This document shows, in pieces, positions 25,686 to 34,972 of a DNA stretch of 64,000 nt (its first letter is position 1; the number at the start of each line of letters is the position of its first letter). The notes below the pieces were generated by a model. It ran no database searches and was not told the origin of the DNA. It saw nothing but the letters and a program-made list of their open reading frames with translations. Location of the stretch: the NCBI GenBank assembly GCA_903926385.1, contig CAIYIS010000081.1, positions 1 to 64,000 on the forward strand, written 5' to 3'. The DNA comes from an uncultured Bacteroidota bacterium. Its GTDB lineage: Bacteria; Bacteroidota; Bacteroidia; 2-12-FULL-35-15. The translations under genes and the position numbers were made by a program.

Positions 25686-27932
25686 ATGAAAAAATATATA
25701 TTATTTACTATTGCCATAGCGGGCAGCATTATCAATGCTTCCGCACAGGAAAAAACAACAGATACCACCCAATCGAAACACATTACCCTAAGCGAAGTGG
25801 TAATTTCGGTTAACAAAGTGGAAGAACAAAAAAACAAAGTAGCACAGCAAGTACAAGTGCTTTCGGCTAGCGAAATAGCCAATACACAAGCACAATCGAC
25901 AGCCGAAGTGATTTCGAACACCGGCAATGTGCATGTACAGAAAAGTCAGCTGGGTGGCGGAAGTCCTAATATCAGAGGATTTGAAGGCAACCGTGTGGTG
26001 CTGATGATAGACGGAGTGCGCATGAACAACCTTATTTACAGAGGCGGTCACATGCAAGATTTAATTAAAACCGACAACAATATTCTGGACAGAGTGGAAG
26101 TGCTGTTTGGCCCATCTTCTACCGTTTACGGAAGTGATGCATTAGGAGGAACCATTTTGCTTTACACCAAAAAACCTCAATTTGCTACGGATGATAAATT
26201 GAATGTAAAAGTAAACGCCATGTATCGTTATGGCTCGGTAGACAATGAGTCGGCCACACACGTAGATTTTAATATCGGAGGTAAAAAATTCGCTTCGTTA
26301 ACATCGGTAAGCTATTCTAAGTTTGGCGATTTAAAAGGAGGAGCCAATCAAAATCCTTTTTACAGCAACTCTTACGGAGAGCGCCCATATTATGCCGAAC
26401 GCTTTAACAACAAAGACTCGTTGGTAAAAAATGATAACCGTTATTTGCAAAAACAAACTGCTTTTTCGCAATACGACATCCTTCAGAAATTTGCATTTAA
26501 ACAAGGCGAACACATCACTCACGGTTTGAATTTGCAATATTCAAACTCCAGCAATGTGCCCCGCTACGACCGCCTTACACTTCCCGGAGGTTCCGGAACA
26601 GGGCTTAAAAGCGCTGAGTGGTATTACGGGCCTCAGTCGCGTTTGTTAGCTGCCTACGACTTTAATCTAAAAAATCCGGAAGGCAAATTTCAGGGAATTC
26701 ATTTCGGTGTTAACTATCAGGCATTGGAAGAAAGCCGCCACAATCGTAACTTTGGCGACCGCTGGTTGAAAAACAGAATTGAAAACGTAAGTGTAATTGG
26801 CGCCAATCTCGACTTTCAGAAAACAATTAAAAAACACGATATCCGCTTTGGTGCCGATGTTCAGTTGAACAATCTTAAATCAACAGCCAATAAAAAAGAT
26901 ATCCTAGCCGATACCACCGCCAAATTTGCTACTCGTTTTCCTGACGGGGTAAACAAAATGAACAACATGGCTGTGTATATTTCTCATACCTGGAAAATAA
27001 ATGACGAACTAACCTTAACCGATGGTGTTCGTTTGGGATATTCTACTATTCACAGCACACTTGCCGACACATTGAATCCTCCTGATCCTTATCCGGCCAA
27101 TCCTCCTTACACCGTTATCGACCAAAAAACTCCTGATTATTCAGGAAGCATAGGGATTATCAATTCGCCAAGCAACGATGTTAAACTTTCTTTCCTTATT
27201 TCAACCGGTTTCCGTGTGCCCAATGTGGATGATGTAACCAAAATATTCGACCCTGCACCGGGCACTGTAAGAGTACCGAATGTAAACCTTAAACCGGAAC
27301 GTACCGTAAACTACGAACTGGGCATTTCAAAAATGTTTGGCGAAAAATCGCGTTGGGAAAACTCCGTGTTTTATACCGATTTGTATGATGCCATAGTGGT
27401 GGATAAATCTACCTACAACGGCAAAGATTCCATTATGTATGATGGTATGCTGAGCAAGGTGTATTCGTGCCAGAACAAAGGTCGTGCGTTTATTTACGGA
27501 GCTTCTACCAATTTCAAATCGCAACTAAGCGAGCATGTAATGATGTCGTTTGCCATGAACTATACCTATGGCCGTATTAAAACCGACAGTGTAGATACCC
27601 CAATGGATCACATTCCTCCATTCACCACTCGTGTGTTCTTTACTTACACCAACAAAAAATTCAGCTCTGATTTCTTTATCAATTACAATGGATGGAAACA
27701 CCTGAAAGATTATGCTGTGGATGCAGGAGCAGAAGACAATAGCGAGTATGCCACAGCCGATGGAATGCCGGCATGGTTTACTGCCAATCTGCACATGGCG
27801 TATAAAGTGCATAAATTAATTACACTTCAGGCCGGAATAGATAATGTGTTCGATACACAGTACCGCACATTTGCAAGCGGTATCAACGCTCCCGGTCGCA
27901 ACATATTTGTAGCATTGCGTTTTCATTATTAG
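25686..27932 (+). CDS. TonB-dependent outer-membrane receptor, hemoglobin/heme-receptor type
   Basis: A 748-residue receptor with a signal peptide (MKKYILF to about ASAQ), a TonB box region (ITLSEVVISV), a plug domain (about 45-165) with NIRGFEGNRVVLMIDGVRMN, and a 22-strand barrel ending in Phe-His-Tyr. The plug sequence and the YRGGHMQDL segment match the TonB hemoglobin/transferrin/lactoferrin receptor group. Heme or a related ligand is therefore the best guess, without proof. ATG at 25686 is chosen because the signal peptide begins there. It lies 212 bases after the small-protein gene, across a hairpin-rich spacer. Confidence 0.85.
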   Translation: MKKYILFTIAIAGSIINASAQEKTTDTTQSKHITLSEVVISVNKVEEQKNKVAQQVQVLSASEIANTQAQSTAEVISNTGNVHVQKSQLGGGSPNIRGFEGNRVVLMIDGVRMNNLIYRGGHMQDLIKTDNNILDRVEVLFGPSSTVYGSDALGGTILLYTKKPQFATDDKLNVKVNAMYRYGSVDNESATHVDFNIGGKKFASLTSVSYSKFGDLKGGANQNPFYSNSYGERPYYAERFNNKDSLVKNDNRYLQKQTAFSQYDILQKFAFKQGEHITHGLNLQYSNSSNVPRYDRLTLPGGSGTGLKSAEWYYGPQSRLLAAYDFNLKNPEGKFQGIHFGVNYQALEESRHNRNFGDRWLKNRIENVSVIGANLDFQKTIKKHDIRFGADVQLNNLKSTANKKDILADTTAKFATRFPDGVNKMNNMAVYISHTWKINDELTLTDGVRLGYSTIHSTLADTLNPPDPYPANPPYTVIDQKTPDYSGSIGIINSPSNDVKLSFLISTGFRVPNVDDVTKIFDPAPGTVRVPNVNLKPERTVNYELGISKMFGEKSRWENSVFYTDLYDAIVVDKSTYNGKDSIMYDGMLSKVYSCQNKGRAFIYGASTNFKSQLSEHVMMSFAMNYTYGRIKTDSVDTPMDHIPPFTTRVFFTYTNKKFSSDFFINYNGWKHLKDYAVDAGAEDNSEYATADGMPAWFTANLHMAYKVHKLITLQAGIDNVFDTQYRTFASGINAPGRNIFVALRFHY

Positions 27933-27959
27933 TTGAATGAATTGTGAATTCGTAAGTAG

Positions 27960-27992
27960 AAAGGCAAACAGAGTATCGTTTGCCTTTTTTTT
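27960..27992 (+). terminator. intrinsic terminator
   Basis: AAAGGCAAAC (27960-27969) pairs perfectly with GTTTGCCTTT (27978-27987) and a T run follows. It ends the first receptor gene and separates the two modules into separate transcripts. Confidence 0.85.
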
Positions 27993-28052
27993 ATCTTGAA
28001 ATCTAATAATTACTCCCTGATTTATCGCGGTTTGCAATTTCAATAATTTGCA

Positions 28053-28060
28053 TACTTTTG
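28053..28060 (+). promoter_or_regulatory. -7 box of the second small-protein/TonB module
   Basis: TACTTTTG fits TAnnTTTG and ends five bases before GTG 28066, exactly as in module 1. This supports GTG as the true start and rules out the upstream TTG at 28048, which would lie before the transcription start. Confidence 0.6.
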
Positions 28061-28065
28061 TGCCC

Positions 28066-28605
28066 GTGAAAATAACTCAAAAGATAACGGCCTTTTTTCT
28101 TCTGTCCATATTCCTGTTCAACACCATGGGGTATTTCATTGCGTTTAAAGTAGCGCAATATCAGATAAAATCAGCCGTATTTTCAGATATCAGAGAAGGA
28201 ATAAACTTAGAAAAAGCTACCCTAATAACCCTCAAAAAAGCCGAAGTGAACTCAATAGTCTGGCTCGAAAAAGGGAAAGAAATGCGATACAATAATCAGT
28301 TGTATGACATTGTAAAATATACCGAAACCAAAGAAACCATCACTTATTACTGTTTAAGCGATAAGCTGGAACAACATCTGTTTTCTCACCTCAACGAACA
28401 TATTGATACACATGTAACACTTGCCAATCCCGGCAAAAACAAATCGTCAACCAATATTAAAAACAGTGTGGTGAAACTTTTTTTCCCTCATTGCTTTCAG
28501 TATAATTTAAAAACATCAGAAGTAAACATTACGTTTTCTGCTATCAAAGAAGATTTTATTTCCGCTGCTATTGGCACCAACTCGCCTCCTCCTGAGTTGG
28601 GTTAA
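28066..28605 (+). CDS. membrane-anchored small protein upstream of a TonB receptor, paralogue 2
   Basis: A 179-residue protein when read from GTG 28066, the same length as its paralogue at 24934-25473. The start was chosen by aligning M-K-I-T-x-x-x-T-A with the paralogue and by the -7 box. It has one N-terminal helix, then the shared blocks KEMRYNNQLYDIVK, ITYYCLSD, LFSHLNEHI and the end EDFISAAIGTNSPPPELG. The central domain is only about half identical, while the last 20 residues are almost unchanged, which points to a binding tail under strong constraint. Function unknown; it probably acts with the receptor downstream. Confidence 0.75.
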   Translation: MKITQKITAFFLLSIFLFNTMGYFIAFKVAQYQIKSAVFSDIREGINLEKATLITLKKAEVNSIVWLEKGKEMRYNNQLYDIVKYTETKETITYYCLSDKLEQHLFSHLNEHIDTHVTLANPGKNKSSTNIKNSVVKLFFPHCFQYNLKTSEVNITFSAIKEDFISAAIGTNSPPPELG

Positions 28606-28625
28606 ATAACCTCATATCTGAAACA

Positions 28626-28757
28626 CCTCACCCCTTTATCCCCTCTCCTTGAAAAAAGGAGAGGGGGGAGCAGGTGAGTTTCTTAAAAAATTATTTCCCT
28701 AACCTAGTATTTCACGTTCTGTCACCCCTCTCCTTTGGAGAGGGGTCGGGGGTGAGG
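28626..28757. repeat. two palindromic GC-rich units in the spacer of module 2
   Basis: Hairpins CCCCTCTCCTT/AAGGAGAGGGG (28640-28667) and CCCCTCTCC/GGAGAGGGG (28724-28745) stand in the same places as the last two units of module 1. The second stem differs from its partner in module 1 by a C to T change matched by G to A on the other arm. The sequence between and after the hairpins is almost identical in both modules up to the receptor start codon. Confidence 0.75.
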
Positions 28758-28772
28758 TCTCAAAAAAACATT

Positions 28773-31223
28773 ATGAAAAAATTTACATTATTAACTTTAT
28801 TAGCGGCATGTGTATCCACTGCATTTGCCCAAAACACCCTAACGGGAAAAATAAAAGCTGCCACCACCGACAGCACAGCTTTACAAGGCGTGTCGGTTTA
28901 TATTCCTGATTTAAAAATAGGAGCTGTAACCAAAGAAGACGGAACATTTACCATCAACAATGTGCCTAACGGAACGTTTTTAATTCAGGCAAGTTCTATT
29001 GGCTATGCCTCGATGGTAAAAGAAATAAATGTAAAAGAATCGGCCACTGCCAATTTTGTTTTGCATGCTTCCTCCATCGAAATAAAAGAAGTAATCGTTA
29101 CCGGTGTGTCGAGCGCTACAGAAGCCGACAGCAACCCCATTAATGTGGATGTGGTAAACAAAAACGATTTACTCGAAAACAGCGCCACCAACATTATTGA
29201 CGCTATTACCATTTCGCCTTCGGTAAATGCAATGACTCACGGGCCCAACATTTCTAAACCATTCATTCGTGGCTTGGGCTACAATCGTGTGGTTACCGTA
29301 AATGACGGAGTTCGTCAGGAAGGACAACAATGGTTTGATGAGTTTGGTGAAGAGATTGACGAGTATTCTATCGACAAAGTAGAAATTCTGAAAGGGCCCG
29401 GTTCCCTTAGCTATGGCTCCGATGCTATGGCAGGAATTATCAATATGCTTTCGGCACCTACATTGCCCGAAGGTGCTATCAAAGGAAATGTGTTGGCCAA
29501 TTACCAAAGCAATAACGGCCTTTGGGGCGAATCGTTTAACCTGGCCGGTAACTTGAAAGGATTTGTGTGGGATTTGCGTTACAGCAATAAAATGGCACAT
29601 TGCTATTACAACAAGTACGATAAATATGTTGCCAATTCGGGTTATTCCGAAAGCAATATCAGAGCCATGCTTGGCATTAACCGTAAATGGGGCTATTCTC
29701 ATTTAATTCTTTCTTCGTTCGATATGCAAACCGGAATTATAGAAGGAGCAAGAGATTCGGCAACTGGTAAATTTGTTGGTGCGTATCTTAAGCCCGATGG
29801 TACCGACAGTACAGGAATTGTTACCAACGAAGAAATGCTAAAATACAATAACTTTCCGGTTATTCATCAGCATATAAAACATACCAAAGCTGTTTTGGAC
29901 AACAGTTTTATAGTTGGAAACGGAAGACTGAATTTGTTAGTAGGTATGCAGATTAACGACCGTCAGGAAGCCAACGATATTTTGTACAATGGTTACAACA
30001 ATAAATTTTTGTTGAACACCATCAATTACGATTTACGGTATGTAATGAAAGAAAAAAATCACTTCGAATTATCGGTAGGTGTAAACGGAATGAAGCAAAA
30101 ATCGGATGACAAAGGAGTGGTATTTGTTATTCCCGAATACGAACTGATGGATATCGGAGGATTTGTGATTGCCAAAAAATCGTTTAAGAAATTATCCATA
30201 AGCGGAGGCTTACGTTACGATATGCGTTCAATGAAAGCAAAAGAAATGTGGGTGAACGATTCAAGCGGTGTTCGTTTGTCGGGCAATGTAGATACATTCT
30301 CGCATCAGCAGTTTGTTCCGCAAAGTGCCACTTTCTCCGGCTTATCCGGAAGCCTTGGTATGACGTATGATTTCAATGGAAATGTATATGGAAAATTAAA
30401 CTTTTCGAGAGGATACCGCGCACCAAGTATCCCTGAAATGGGCTCGAACGGAATACATGATGGAACACCGTTTTATGAAATTGGCGACCCTAATTTGAAA
30501 TCAGAAAGCAGTTTGCAAGTGGATGGAACCTTAGGAATCAATACCGAAGATTATACCCTCGAAACTGATTTGTTCTACAACAAAATTTCGAATTATATAT
30601 TTGCCGAAAAATTAGCCTCTGTATTTGGTGGCGATTCTATTCGTACCGATGTTGCTGCCGTCAATATGGCAGGGCCTGCATTTCATTACATACAAGGCGA
30701 TGCATTGCTAACAGGAGGAGAAGCTATTTTTGATTTACACCCGCATGTTCTAAAAGGTTTTCACTGGAACAACTCATTTGGAGGGGTAGACGCTATTCAG
30801 CTTCACCAACCCGATTCTACTAAATATTTGCCATATTCTCCTCCTTACAAATACCGTTCGGAAATAAAATTGGTAATGGAAAAATCGGGAACGTTGATGA
30901 AAAGTGCTTACATCAAATTTGGAGTAGATTATTATTTTGAACAAGATAATTTCTATAAAAAATTCGGTAACGAAACGATGACACCCGAATACACATTGTT
31001 CAACTTTGGAGCCGGTACTGATTTCTGCAGCAAGAAAGGTAACACCGTTTGTACTTTCCTTGTTTATGTTAGCAATTTAACAGACGTTGCCTATCAAAGC
31101 AGCATGAGCCGACTTAAATACGCTGACCCTAACAATGCAACCGGCAGAACAGGGGTTTACAATATGGGAAGAAATGTAAGTTTTAAATTAATCATCCCTA
31201 TTGATATTAAAAAAAGTAAGTAA
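28773..31223 (+). CDS. TonB-dependent receptor with N-terminal carboxypeptidase-like domain
   Basis: An 816-residue outer-membrane receptor. It has a signal peptide (about 1-20, ending AFAQ), a CarboxypepD_reg-like domain (about 22-105), a TonB box region (SIEIKEVIVTG), a plug (about 115-225, with PFIRGLGYNRVVTVNDGVRQ) and a large barrel. ATG 28773 is chosen because the signal peptide starts there. The sequence is not close to the receptor of module 1, so the two modules carry different receptors behind almost the same leader. The plug is of the type seen in receptors for heme and metal chelates, but the ligand is open. Confidence 0.85.
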   Translation: MKKFTLLTLLAACVSTAFAQNTLTGKIKAATTDSTALQGVSVYIPDLKIGAVTKEDGTFTINNVPNGTFLIQASSIGYASMVKEINVKESATANFVLHASSIEIKEVIVTGVSSATEADSNPINVDVVNKNDLLENSATNIIDAITISPSVNAMTHGPNISKPFIRGLGYNRVVTVNDGVRQEGQQWFDEFGEEIDEYSIDKVEILKGPGSLSYGSDAMAGIINMLSAPTLPEGAIKGNVLANYQSNNGLWGESFNLAGNLKGFVWDLRYSNKMAHCYYNKYDKYVANSGYSESNIRAMLGINRKWGYSHLILSSFDMQTGIIEGARDSATGKFVGAYLKPDGTDSTGIVTNEEMLKYNNFPVIHQHIKHTKAVLDNSFIVGNGRLNLLVGMQINDRQEANDILYNGYNNKFLLNTINYDLRYVMKEKNHFELSVGVNGMKQKSDDKGVVFVIPEYELMDIGGFVIAKKSFKKLSISGGLRYDMRSMKAKEMWVNDSSGVRLSGNVDTFSHQQFVPQSATFSGLSGSLGMTYDFNGNVYGKLNFSRGYRAPSIPEMGSNGIHDGTPFYEIGDPNLKSESSLQVDGTLGINTEDYTLETDLFYNKISNYIFAEKLASVFGGDSIRTDVAAVNMAGPAFHYIQGDALLTGGEAIFDLHPHVLKGFHWNNSFGGVDAIQLHQPDSTKYLPYSPPYKYRSEIKLVMEKSGTLMKSAYIKFGVDYYFEQDNFYKKFGNETMTPEYTLFNFGAGTDFCSKKGNTVCTFLVYVSNLTDVAYQSSMSRLKYADPNNATGRTGVYNMGRNVSFKLIIPIDIKKSK

Positions 31224-31248
31224 CGGATATCAAACACTTACAAAAAAA

Positions 31249-31287
31249 GAAAGCCTCTTTCAGTAGAAAGGGGCTTTCTCTTTTTTT
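31249..31287 (+). terminator. intrinsic terminator
   Basis: GAAAGCCTCTTTC (31249-31261) pairs with GAAAGGGGCTTTC (31266-31278) with one wobble and a four-base loop, followed by a T run. It ends the second receptor gene. Confidence 0.87.
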
Positions 31288-31383
31288 ATAGGTTAGCCAA
31301 ATGAGAATAAGTCTGATGGCTACAAAAACTATAAAAATAGCCTAAAATGACCTTTATCATCCTAAATTGTTCAATTAAAAAAA

Positions 31384-31391
31384 TAATTTTG
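31384..31391 (+). promoter_or_regulatory. -7 box of the M43 protease gene
   Basis: TAATTTTG fits TAnnTTTG and lies 58 bases before the chosen ATG at 31450. No good -33 element is visible at the usual distance. Confidence 0.4.
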
Positions 31392-31449
31392 GATGGTATT
31401 TATTTTATACTTAATATTGCCACATAAAATAAAAAATACATTAATTATT

Positions 31450-34400
31450 ATGAAAAGAAAATGCTACAAAATATTTTTATTGACTGTTATGTTCTGTGCA
31501 GCTCAATACGGGAAGGTGAACGCACAAACGGGTATGCCTTGCGGAACTGATCAACAGTGGTGGAAACAAGTTGCTGAACATCCTGAGTTACTTCAAATGA
31601 AGATGACCTATGATGCTGATTTGGTACAAAAAATAAAAACCATGCATTTGAGCTCCCATCTTAATAAATCAGGAGAACCGGTTTTGGTTATCCCTGTTGT
31701 TGTCCATGTTCTCCATGTTTTTGGATCAGAAAACATTTCGGACAGACAAATATATGACATGATAAAATTGGTGAACAGGGATTGGGCAATGCTTAATCCA
31801 GACATTACAAACGTTTGTGCAAATACTCCTTTTGACACTTTGGCGGCTCCAATGAACTTAGAATTTCGCCTTGCTCAGCTAGATCCAAACGGAAGATGTA
31901 CTAATGGAATTGATCGTATTTATACTCATAAAACATTTGAAGCAGATGATGGATCGAAATTAAATCAATGGCCTAGAGATAAATACCTAAACATCTGGAC
32001 AGTTAACACACTAGGGCCACCAACATCAACGGCAGCTGCGTACGCTCTTTACCCTACAGCGACTCTTTTTTATCCTCAAGGAGATGGTGTAATTTCGACA
32101 TCAAGCTATGTTGGATATAACGGAACCAGTACTGCTCTTAATTCTAGAACCATCACACACGAAATCGGACACTGTTTTGATTTGGAACATGTTTGGGGAA
32201 ACACCAATAATCCTTGGGTAGCTTGTGGAGATGACGGAGTAGATGATACCCCAAGAACAAGAGGACATTATATGAGATGTAATGACTCTGCATATTGTAC
32301 AACAAGTTGGGCAAAAAAAATAGTTTACAACTTCAATGGATTGCACTTACCTCAAGGAACAACAGACCCTTCGGTTGGTTCTTCTAATACGCCAACTTTG
32401 TCTGGACCTTTCTCTGCACATGGAGCAGGAACCAACCCTTCTGACCAAGGACGTTTTTCTTTTAACAATTGGGGAATTGGTGCTACAAATGGTGTTGTTA
32501 ACTATTCTTCGTTAACAGGTGCGTTAGATTCATCAAAATACTACGAGGTGACTATAGCTACAGATGCAAGTCATTCCATGACGATCAACGGTTTTGATTT
32601 TGATGTTAATCGTTCTGTAACTGGAATAAGAACCTTTGCAGTTCGTTCAAGCATCAACGGGTTTGCAAGTAATATTGGAACCGCCTCACTTAGTCCTTTT
32701 GACACAACGAAAATTGTTGTAAAACCGAATAATGTATTTTTCTATAAAAAAGATACTACAGTAAATGTAAGCGGCAGCCACATTACTTTAGGCACTGGTT
32801 ACAGTATGGGTTTTTCTTCATCAATTACCTTCCGTTTCTATGGTTGGAATGCTGAAGATGCCTTGGGAACTTTTGGTATTGATAATGTTAATTTTTATAT
32901 ATCAACCCCTACGGTAGATACAATAAATTACACATTTGACAATATGTTCCCTCCTACCGTTGGCTCAAATTTTGACGTAACTCCTGTTCAGGTGGATACC
33001 GCAGTTACTGTTGGAACTTTTTCAGCTAACAATGTAGGATATGGGGTTGGTTCATTGGAGTCATTGCGTTTTTCTTATGACAACTGGGGATTGGGAGGAG
33101 TAGGCGCTTCACACGATACAACTTACTCAAACATGACAGGTGCTTGGAATCCCTCAAAATTTTATGAAGTAACATTAGGCCCGCAGTATGCAAATTCTAT
33201 GACATTGAACAGTCTTACTTTTAATGTAAAGCGGAATTCAACAGGAATTAGGTCCTTTGCAGTGCGGTCAAGTCAAGATGGATATGCCACCAATCTTCCG
33301 GCAACAATTAGCCCTGCTAATACAAATTTAAGAATAATCGGGGGTGCTAATGAGTTTTTCTATTTAAAGGATACTACTTTGGATTTGGTTGGAGCAAAAA
33401 TAACATTGGGAGGAACAAATTATATTAACAGACTTACACCTGTAACTTTCCGCTTTTATGCATGGAACGCAGAAGACTCAACCGGCACCTTTAGTATTGA
33501 CAATGTTAATTTCGCTGATTATGCAGGAATAATCGAGAACTATCAAAACTATATGGATTATTCATATTGCGGTCCAAATGGCCAGATAATGTTTACAAGA
33601 GGACAGAAAGATCGTGCAAGAGCTGCAGCAACTAGTGCCATGGCTTACAGAAATAATTTATATATTAATTCTAACTTACATTTTACTGGTGTTGATACCA
33701 CTTATCATTGTATCCCTAAGCCAGATTTTTACTCTGACAAAAAAGAAATTTGTGCAGGAGGTTCAATTACTTTCCGAACCAATATCACTTGTATCTCCGA
33801 CTCCACATCATATACCAAAACATGGAGATTTCCGGGAGCCAATACAACTGGAGTTGGACCAACAACAGTTAATGCGGCTAATTCAGCCACTCAAACAAAT
33901 TCGCAAACAGTTACCTATTCCAATCCCGGTGATTATCCTGTGACGTTGATTGTTTCTAACTCAGTAGGTACTGATTCTTTGGTAAAAACTTCTTATATTC
34001 ACGTTAGTCCAGGCTGGCCTCAATACAACGGTACAGTTACAGAAACGTTTGAAAACGGGTCGTATTGGAATTGGGTTATCAATAATTATGATAATAATGC
34101 TCATGGATGGTCTCTCTATAATTCTGGAGGATACAGCGGTAATCATTGCATGGCAATGGGTGGGTACGGAAACTACCACAAAGATTTGGATGATTTTATT
34201 ACACCTGGTTTTAACTTGTTTGGTCTGACAAATGGTGTGTTCACGTTCCGTTGTGCTGCAGCTTCTCACGCTTTAGCATCAATCGACTTAAATGATGAAT
34301 TGAAAGTATATTCTTCTACTGATTGTGGCGCAACTTGGGTATTAAGAAAATCGTTAAGTGGAGCCGCTCTTTGTAACAACGGATATTATGCAGGTGGATT

Positions 34401-34839
34401 TGCACCTGCTTCACAAAGTCAATGGGCTTTGGTATCTTTTAACATAGCTAGCAATTTGGCTAAAGGAAATGTTCGCTTTAAATTTGAATATACCACAGGT
34501 TCTGCAAGTAACAACGTCTTTATTGATGACATTAATATCAACGGAACAGTTGGTATGATTGAAAACTCTATTGACGATGCTAATGTAAGTTTGTTTCCTA
34601 ATCCCTCAAGCGAATCGACAACCATTTTCTATCACTTAAATTCAAAAGGAAATGTAAAAATCGAATTATTTGATGTGGTAGGTAAAAAAGTGGTTGAAAT
34701 AAACAACAACAACCAAGCAGATGGAGATTACTCAACTATTATTTCTAAACAAGATTATAACCTTACTAACGGAATTTACTTTGTAAAATTCTCGATAGAT
34801 GGTAAAATGGTTACCAAAAAATTAATTTTCACGAATTAG
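31450..34839 (+). CDS. type IX-secreted M43 (cytophagalysin-like) metalloprotease with interrupted catalytic domain
   Basis: An 1129-residue zinc protease. A signal peptide (about 1-27, ending VNAQ) precedes an M43-type catalytic domain with H237-E-I-G-H241-x5-H247 as zinc ligands and E238 as catalytic base. The Met-turn NYMDYSYC comes only at about 700. The 400 residues between hold two tandem related domains (about 292-488 and 492-684), each with an FxNWG motif, a VxRSxxGIRxFAVRSS motif and a FRFYxWNAED motif near its end. Then come a PKD domain (about 760-850), a jelly-roll domain (about 858-1040) and a type IX sorting domain (about 1050-1129; LFPNPSS to KKLIFTN). It is likely exported and involved in protein breakdown. 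Confidence 0.88.
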   Translation: MKRKCYKIFLLTVMFCAAQYGKVNAQTGMPCGTDQQWWKQVAEHPELLQMKMTYDADLVQKIKTMHLSSHLNKSGEPVLVIPVVVHVLHVFGSENISDRQIYDMIKLVNRDWAMLNPDITNVCANTPFDTLAAPMNLEFRLAQLDPNGRCTNGIDRIYTHKTFEADDGSKLNQWPRDKYLNIWTVNTLGPPTSTAAAYALYPTATLFYPQGDGVISTSSYVGYNGTSTALNSRTITHEIGHCFDLEHVWGNTNNPWVACGDDGVDDTPRTRGHYMRCNDSAYCTTSWAKKIVYNFNGLHLPQGTTDPSVGSSNTPTLSGPFSAHGAGTNPSDQGRFSFNNWGIGATNGVVNYSSLTGALDSSKYYEVTIATDASHSMTINGFDFDVNRSVTGIRTFAVRSSINGFASNIGTASLSPFDTTKIVVKPNNVFFYKKDTTVNVSGSHITLGTGYSMGFSSSITFRFYGWNAEDALGTFGIDNVNFYISTPTVDTINYTFDNMFPPTVGSNFDVTPVQVDTAVTVGTFSANNVGYGVGSLESLRFSYDNWGLGGVGASHDTTYSNMTGAWNPSKFYEVTLGPQYANSMTLNSLTFNVKRNSTGIRSFAVRSSQDGYATNLPATISPANTNLRIIGGANEFFYLKDTTLDLVGAKITLGGTNYINRLTPVTFRFYAWNAEDSTGTFSIDNVNFADYAGIIENYQNYMDYSYCGPNGQIMFTRGQKDRARAAATSAMAYRNNLYINSNLHFTGVDTTYHCIPKPDFYSDKKEICAGGSITFRTNITCISDSTSYTKTWRFPGANTTGVGPTTVNAANSATQTNSQTVTYSNPGDYPVTLIVSNSVGTDSLVKTSYIHVSPGWPQYNGTVTETFENGSYWNWVINNYDNNAHGWSLYNSGGYSGNHCMAMGGYGNYHKDLDDFITPGFNLFGLTNGVFTFRCAAASHALASIDLNDELKVYSSTDCGATWVLRKSLSGAALCNNGYYAGGFAPASQSQWALVSFNIASNLAKGNVRFKFEYTTGSASNNVFIDDININGTVGMIENSIDDANVSLFPNPSSESTTIFYHLNSKGNVKIELFDVVGKKVVEINNNNQADGDYSTIISKQDYNLTNGIYFVKFSIDGKMVTKKLIFTN

Positions 34840-34860
34840 TTTTTAATCAATAATTAAATC

Positions 34861-34890
34861 AAAAGCCCTCGCAGAAATGCGGGGGCTTTT
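34861..34890 (+). terminator. intrinsic terminator
   Basis: AAAAGCCCTCGC (34861-34872) pairs with GCGGGGGCTTTT (34879-34890), loop six bases, one wobble, ending in T residues. It ends the M43 protease gene. Confidence 0.9.
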
Positions 34891-34941
34891 TACAATAAAG
34901 CATATTTTTTGAGTAGATTAGTTATTGTTGCAAACTCTTTC

Positions 34942-34949
34942 TACCTTTG
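34942..34949 (+). promoter_or_regulatory. -7 box of the small secreted protein gene
   Basis: TACCTTTG matches TAnnTTTG and lies 23 bases upstream of the ATG at 34973. Confidence 0.5.
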
Positions 34950-34972
34950 TCAAACCCTAAATACCTGAACTG

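Noticed and set aside
29169-29702. 177-codon minus-strand frame inside the second TonB receptor
   Set aside because: Lies wholly antisense to a conserved plug and barrel region and has no recognisable domain.
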